This document shows positions 7,497-11,326 of a DNA stretch of 11,326 nucleotides, in pieces. The stretch spans positions 1-11,326 of the forward strand of contig JABDKJ010000030.1 of assembly GCA_013002285.1 (NCBI GenBank), read 5' to 3'. The notes below the pieces were generated by a model. It did no database searches. It was not told the DNA's origin and was given only the letters and a program-made list of their open reading frames with translations. A program made the position numbers and the translations under genes. The stretch comes from Flavobacteriales bacterium (lineage in GTDB: Bacteria > Bacteroidota > Bacteroidia > Flavobacteriales > JABDKJ01). Within the stretch, counting starts at the first letter, position 1; every line of letters starts with the position of its first letter.

Positions 7497-7500
7497 CGGC

Positions 7501-8208
7501 ATGTCAATTTTGGTAGAAAAAGTCACCAAATTTTATGGGAAGCAAAAGGCGCTTGACAATATCTCTTTTGAGATCGGAACGGGCGAGATCGTTGGCTTTC
7601 TTGGCCCCAACGGAGCGGGTAAATCTACCATGATGAAGATCTTAACGACCTACATCACTCCAAGTTATGGTAGAGCTGAGGTGTGCGGTCACGATGTCGT
7701 TGACCAGGCTCTTGAAGTCAGAAAAGAGATCGGCTACTTGCCAGAGCACAATCCACTTTACCTGGACATGTACGTCAAAGAATACCTTTCCTTTATAGGT
7801 GGCATTTACAAATTGAAAAATAGAAAGGAAAAGGTAAAAGAGATCATTGAAAAGGTTGGACTAACACCAGAGGTTGGCAAAAAGATCGAAGCACTTTCCA
7901 AGGGTTATAGACAACGTGTTGGTTTAGCGCAAGCGATGATACATGATCCAAAAGTGCTCATTCTTGATGAACCAACAAGCGGTCTTGACCCAAATCAATT
8001 GGTAGACATTAGAGCACTGATAAAGAACATAGGAATGGAAAAAACCGTGATGCTTTCTACACACATTATGCAAGAAGTCGAAGCCATTTGCGACAGAGTG
8101 ATCATAGTCAACAAAGGTGAGATCGTTGCAGATGAACAGGTAAAAGCCTTGCTTGAAAAACACGGAACAAATGACCTGGAAACCGTTTTTAAGACGTTGA
8201 CAAAATAA
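7501..8208 (+). CDS. gldA: GldA-like ABC transporter ATP-binding subunit, short form
   Basis: A 235-residue ABC ATPase. Walker A GPNGAGKST (35-43), signature LSKGYRQ (132-138), Walker B VLILDEP (152-158) with catalytic Glu157, D-loop SGLD (160-163) and switch His188 (STHI). GldA-specific stretches known from Flavobacterium johnsoniae are present: MMKILTTYI (44-52), IGYLPEHNPLYLDMYVKEYL (77-96), LDPNQLVDIR (162-171). In F. johnsoniae GldA works with membrane subunits GldF and GldG in gliding motility and T9SS-related surface functions; gldF and gldG are not in this window, and in F. johnsoniae too they lie apart from gldA. The protein is about 60 residues shorter than the roughly 300-residue GldA I recall: after GEIVAD (207-211) it goes almost straight to the terminal DLETVFKTLTK (225-235). 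Without its C-terminal extension it could also serve another ABC-2 type exporter. Start agrees with homologues (MSI-hydrophobic-V). Confidence 0.85.
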   Translation: MSILVEKVTKFYGKQKALDNISFEIGTGEIVGFLGPNGAGKSTMMKILTTYITPSYGRAEVCGHDVVDQALEVRKEIGYLPEHNPLYLDMYVKEYLSFIGGIYKLKNRKEKVKEIIEKVGLTPEVGKKIEALSKGYRQRVGLAQAMIHDPKVLILDEPTSGLDPNQLVDIRALIKNIGMEKTVMLSTHIMQEVEAICDRVIIVNKGEIVADEQVKALLEKHGTNDLETVFKTLTK

Positions 8209-8218
8209 GTCCTGCATC

Positions 8219-8250
8219 TTTGATTAGCTCTGAACCATTCGCTACATTTG
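8219..8250 (+). promoter_or_regulatory. metK promoter, Bacteroidota type
   Basis: TTTG (8219-8222), a 20-bp spacer, and TACATTTG (8243-8250) fit the -33 TTTG / -7 TAnnTTTG consensus with ideal spacing. It lies in the 63-bp gap after gldA; transcription would start near 8255 and leave a leader of about 15-17 nt before the metK ATG at 8272. That is far too short for a SAM riboswitch. Confidence 0.7.
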
Positions 8251-8271
8251 CGCTCTAAATTTTTGATTTAA

Positions 8272-9525
8272 ATGCCTTACTTTTTTACATCTGAATCTGT
8301 ATCTGAAGGACACCCCGATAAAGTGGCTGACCAAATTTCTGATGCTTTGATCGATCACTTTTTAGCATTCGATAAAGATTCTAAAGTTGCGTGCGAAACT
8401 CTCGTAACTACTGGACAAGTATTCTTAGCTGGAGAGGTTAAATCCAAGACTTATCTCGATGTACAGAAAGTGGCCAGAGAAGTAGTGAATGATATCGGGT
8501 ACACGAAAAGTGAGTATATGTTCGATGGAAATTCTTGCGGAGTAATATCTGCTATTCATGAACAGTCTCCTGATATAAATCAAGGAGTTGAACGCAAGAA
8601 AAAAGAAGAACAAGGTGCAGGTGACCAGGGTATGATGTTTGGCTATGCCACGAATGAGACAAACAGCTACATGCCACTGGCTTTGGAGTTGTCACATTTG
8701 ATCTTACAAGAACTTGCTACATTAAGAAAAGAGAATAAGCAAATAAAATATCTAAGACCAGATTCAAAAAGTCAGGTCACTATAAAATACAACGACAAGA
8801 ATCAGCCTATCGCAATTGACAGTATTGTGATCTCCACCCAACATGACGAGTTTGCCACTGAGAACAAAATGTTGGCTCGCATAAAACGCGACATGATCGA
8901 CATATTGATGCCCAGGGTAATGAAAAAATTGCCTAAGAAGATCCAAAAGTTATTTACGACCAAGATCAAATACCACATTAACCCTACAGGAATATTCGTG
9001 ATCGGTGGACCACATGGAGATACAGGTCTAACGGGAAGAAAGATCATTGTTGATACATATGGTGGCAAAGGTGCTCATGGTGGTGGAGCGTTCTCAGGAA
9101 AAGATCCAAGTAAAGTTGATCGATCTGCTGCCTACGCAACAAGACACATCGCTAAAAATGCTGTGGCCGCTGGTTTGGCTGACGAAATATTGGTGCAAGT
9201 TGCATATGCCATCGGAGTTGCAAAACCAATGGGACTTTATGTAGACACTTACGGAACTTCAAAAGTAAAAATGACTGACGGGCAAATTGCAGACAAGCTT
9301 TTGAAGTTGTTTGACATGAGACCTTACTCGATCGAAAAAAGATTCAATCTTAGAACTCCCATCTATCTCGAGACTGCAGCTTATGGTCATATGGGTAGAA
9401 AACCAAAAACAAAGAACAAGACCTTTGTTGATGGCTCTGGGAAAGTGAAAAAGATGAAAGTGCGATTATTTCCTTGGGAAGAATTGGACTACGTGAATAA
9501 GATCAAAAACGAATTTAAACTTTGA
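8272..9525 (+). CDS. metK: S-adenosylmethionine synthetase
   Basis: A 417-residue cytoplasmic enzyme that makes SAM from methionine and ATP, releasing phosphate and pyrophosphate. Family motifs are complete: [12 protein letters not shown] (6-17) with the catalytic His14 and metal-binding Asp16, the methionine loop region around 96-105, [12 protein letters not shown] (115-126), [17 protein letters not shown] (245-261), and the glycine-rich P-loop-like GGGAFSGKD (270-278). It is some 30 residues longer than E. coli MetK (384), through a Lys-rich insertion before the GAGDQG motif, insertions in the middle (about 200-232) and a Lys-rich C-terminal extension (about 374-417); such lengths are usual in Bacteroidota as I recall. 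The gene has its own promoter right after gldA. Its end overlaps the convergent DUF3857 gene by 11 bp. Confidence 0.98.
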   Translation: MPYFFTSESVSEGHPDKVADQISDALIDHFLAFDKDSKVACETLVTTGQVFLAGEVKSKTYLDVQKVAREVVNDIGYTKSEYMFDGNSCGVISAIHEQSPDINQGVERKKKEEQGAGDQGMMFGYATNETNSYMPLALELSHLILQELATLRKENKQIKYLRPDSKSQVTIKYNDKNQPIAIDSIVISTQHDEFATENKMLARIKRDMIDILMPRVMKKLPKKIQKLFTTKIKYHINPTGIFVIGGPHGDTGLTGRKIIVDTYGGKGAHGGGAFSGKDPSKVDRSAAYATRHIAKNAVAAGLADEILVQVAYAIGVAKPMGLYVDTYGTSKVKMTDGQIADKLLKLFDMRPYSIEKRFNLRTPIYLETAAYGHMGRKPKTKNKTFVDGSGKVKKMKVRLFPWEELDYVNKIKNEFKL

Positions 9526-11326
9526 CCTTAAGGTCCAATACTTTGGACTGAAGATCTTTAATTGCATCATAGAGATCCTCTAGGTCAGACATCTCATTTG
9601 CTGGAACAGGCTCGCCTGTTAAGATCCAACCTGCATTGATCCTGATCTCTTTTTCGCTTAATTGTTCGATGGAAAATGAAAAAGAACCAATGTTATTCTC
9701 GATGAATGCATTCTCTTTCGAGATCTTTTCGAGGGCTTTGTCGAAAGTTAATATATAACTGAAGTCATCTTGAAATGAAAAGTCTGGATAGAAAGTAGTG
9801 TGCCGGTTTTCGAGATCCAGATCGTCCCATAGGACAAAATTGAATAAACCACCCATAGAAATTGACAGCTTATCTTCAGATCCTTGCAACTTATCAACTG
9901 CTGTGTATTCCATATCGAATTCTGCCTGAAATGGTTTATCGTCCATCAAAGAGATCAATTCTCTTTTCTTTAAATAGATCTTCCCTCCTACCTCATATAT
10001 TTTTATCCCATAACTAGGATTTATAGTTGAGTCCAATTCATTATACAGATAAACACCCCTCGTAAGAGTAGAGAATTGCCCCTCTAGTTTCAGGTCAGTA
10101 GCAAAGTCCATTATTCCTTTTCCCACTTTAACATTCACCTCTGACTTAGTACTTCTTTTATCGGGAATTGTATCTATCGGGATCTCCGTAGTTCGAAATG
10201 CCTGAACATCTTCATCAAATAATTCACCGATGGTATATCCGATCGCTTTTGTGCCCTGCCAATAAAATGGGAGCTCATTCAGTTCATATCCCGTTTGCGT
10301 CCTTTTGGAAAACAGGAACGTGTTATTGGTATCATTACTAAAGTATAGCCGTTCACCAAAATAAAGGTTTGTAGTATGATCTTTTGAAATGTCTCCACTC
10401 CTCTTGTCGAGTGTATAAAGCACTTTGTAATTCTCAAACCCTAAACGGTTTAAGAGTTTGGTATAGATATTATGACGACTAATGTCGCGCAACTTTCTTT
10501 CTTTGATAAAGGTGCCCATTCGTTCCAAACCAAGATCATAGGCCAAATAATATTCTTCATCGCTCAAATATTCAAAGTTACGCGCAATATCTGAATGCGT
10601 TTTTCTTAGCTTTTCAAGAGGTGTATCCGTCTCATGTGACACGCCACTGATCCAACTACGGAACATCCTTCCCTGTTTATCTAAAACCAATCTTCTTAAG
10701 GCAACTCTTCTATACCAAAAGTCTTTGTCTTGCCTTTTTTTGATCATGTAAGTATGATAGGGCGAAGGAAGTATCTGCCCTGTTCTGGGATGCTTGAAAA
10801 CGAAAGAAATATTGTTCTCGTTGAATTTGTAAATGATGTGTGGAAGATCCAAATGGGGTCTTGAGGCCACCTCATCCAGCGCTGCAGGCAGGTTCATCTT
10901 TTTCCAAATATGAGTTGTCACTTTGTTTGCAGTGAAATTATCATCGCACTCATCTCCTATTACAGTGTTGCGTAACTTTTTGGGATATTCCAATTTCAAT
11001 TCATAGTCCTGTTTTGCAATATGTCCATGATGAAAAATGCGACCACTATTGAAATGCATCCAATTGACATCAAGCGGAATTTCATACTTGTAATGATATT
11101 CTAAAACATCCCCAGGTTCCAGGTTTATGATCTCAATGAAATACCTGTAGACTATTTCAAATTCCTGTCCGATCAATTTTCTACTATCAGGAAAAGCATA
11201 TCTGGCAATAGCTGTTTCAGTTTCTCCATTCGCCTTTAGAATCCGTCCGGCAAAGAAGACGATCTTCGTATTGAAGTATGGACCATAGGCCTTTTCATTG
11301 ATCGGAATGAATTGACGCTCATAGGG
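9515..11326 (-). CDS. DUF3857 / degenerate transglutaminase-like protein, 5' end missing
   Basis: The frame is open from the right edge (first codon CCC at 11326-11324) to TAA at 9517-9515: 603 residues, N-terminus outside the window. A TTG at 11176 is internal. Numbering within the fragment, residues 1-200 resemble DUF3857: repeated amphipathic strands, [16 protein letters not shown], a Trp in a VNWMHF-type strand, then [20 protein letters not shown]. The middle (about 220-380) resembles the transglutaminase-like core by its order of elements, for example [19 protein letters not shown] and [14 protein letters not shown], but the usual GDCKD catalytic segment reads RDISR (Ile at 10483-10481 where Cys is expected). 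The rest is beta-rich like the C-terminal part (DUF3858-like) of these proteins and ends in a Leu-spaced helix ([20 protein letters not shown]). Such proteins are usually exported and poorly understood. Its 3' end overlaps metK by 11 bp. Family likely, function unknown. Confidence 0.75.
   Translation of the reverse strand, partial: PYERQFIPINEKAYGPYFNTKIVFFAGRILKANGETETAIARYAFPDSRKLIGQEFEIVYRYFIEIINLEPGDVLEYHYKYEIPLDVNWMHFNSGRIFHHGHIAKQDYELKLEYPKKLRNTVIGDECDDNFTANKVTTHIWKKMNLPAALDEVASRPHLDLPHIIYKFNENNISFVFKHPRTGQILPSPYHTYMIKKRQDKDFWYRRVALRRLVLDKQGRMFRSWISGVSHETDTPLEKLRKTHSDIARNFEYLSDEEYYLAYDLGLERMGTFIKERKLRDISRHNIYTKLLNRLGFENYKVLYTLDKRSGDISKDHTTNLYFGERLYFSNDTNNTFLFSKRTQTGYELNELPFYWQGTKAIGYTIGELFDEDVQAFRTTEIPIDTIPDKRSTKSEVNVKVGKGIMDFATDLKLEGQFSTLTRGVYLYNELDSTINPSYGIKIYEVGGKIYLKKRELISLMDDKPFQAEFDMEYTAVDKLQGSEDKLSISMGGLFNFVLWDDLDLENRHTTFYPDFSFQDDFSYILTFDKALEKISKENAFIENNIGSFSFSIEQLSEKEIRINAGWILTGEPVPANEMSDLEDLYDAIKDLQSKVLDLKVKV
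9533..9548. repeat. short inverted repeat just after metK
   Basis: GTCCAA (9533-9538), loop TACT, TTGGAC (9543-9548) make a perfect 6-bp stem starting 8 bp after the metK stop, next to the 12-bp palindrome GACCTTAAGGTC (9524-9535). With one bulge the stem can be lengthened by CTT/AAG. No T-run follows on the plus strand. It may help end metK transcription but lies within the convergent coding region. Confidence 0.4.

Noticed and set aside
8209..8271. Possible SAM riboswitch ahead of metK
   Set aside because: The gap is only 63 bp and the promoter takes up most of it, leaving about 15-17 nt of leader; no room for a SAM aptamer.
11174..11176. TTG as start codon of the DUF3857 gene
   Set aside because: The reading frame continues without a stop to the window edge and the upstream residues still look like DUF3857, so the true start is outside the window.
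1..11326. CRISPR array, insertion sequence, tRNA or rRNA
   Set aside because: No spaced direct repeats, transposase, terminal inverted repeats, cloverleaf or rRNA-like sequence was seen on reading both strands.

Overview
This window is ordinary chromosome from a member of the Bacteroidota, most likely a flavobacterium-like (gliding or T9SS-bearing) lineage. The evidence is a secreted protein with a C-terminal type IX secretion sorting domain, a GldA-type ABC ATPase, a DUF3857-family protein, AT-rich DNA, and TAnnTTTG boxes of the kind used by the Bacteroidota sigma factor in front of several genes. Nothing suggests a phage, plasmid, insertion sequence, CRISPR array or defence island.

Layout. 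Positions 1-1606 hold the 3' end of asnB (asparagine synthetase B), followed with zero spacing by a secreted kelch-propeller protein carrying a T9SS tail. Convergent to these is a minus-strand pair: an M23 (LytM-type) envelope peptidase followed by a small MerR-like regulator. The M23 gene is divergent from alaS (alanyl-tRNA synthetase), which runs to 5640. Convergent to alaS are a small four-helix membrane protein (DUF5684-like) and, behind a 316-bp gene-free stretch, rsgA (30S-maturation GTPase). rsgA is divergent from gldA across only 39 bp that holds two back-to-back promoter boxes. gldA is followed by metK with its own good promoter. metK converges on a large DUF3857/transglutaminase-like protein that runs off the right edge.

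How the genes fit together. Most are core housekeeping genes: amino-acid and SAM synthesis, tRNA charging, ribosome maturation. Two themes concern the cell surface: the M23 peptidase for wall remodelling, and the T9SS cargo protein plus GldA for secretion or gliding. No single dedicated pathway is encoded here.

Points worth a second look: a compact divergent promoter that would give gldA an almost leaderless mRNA; a GldA that appears to lack most of its C-terminal extension; a transglutaminase-like protein whose catalytic Cys appears to be replaced; all three convergent gene pairs overlapping at their stop codons; a perfect 8-bp GC-rich inverted repeat near the alaS stop; and a roughly three-fold excess of GATC that extends into non-coding DNA. 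I did not find a convincing undescribed multi-gene system.
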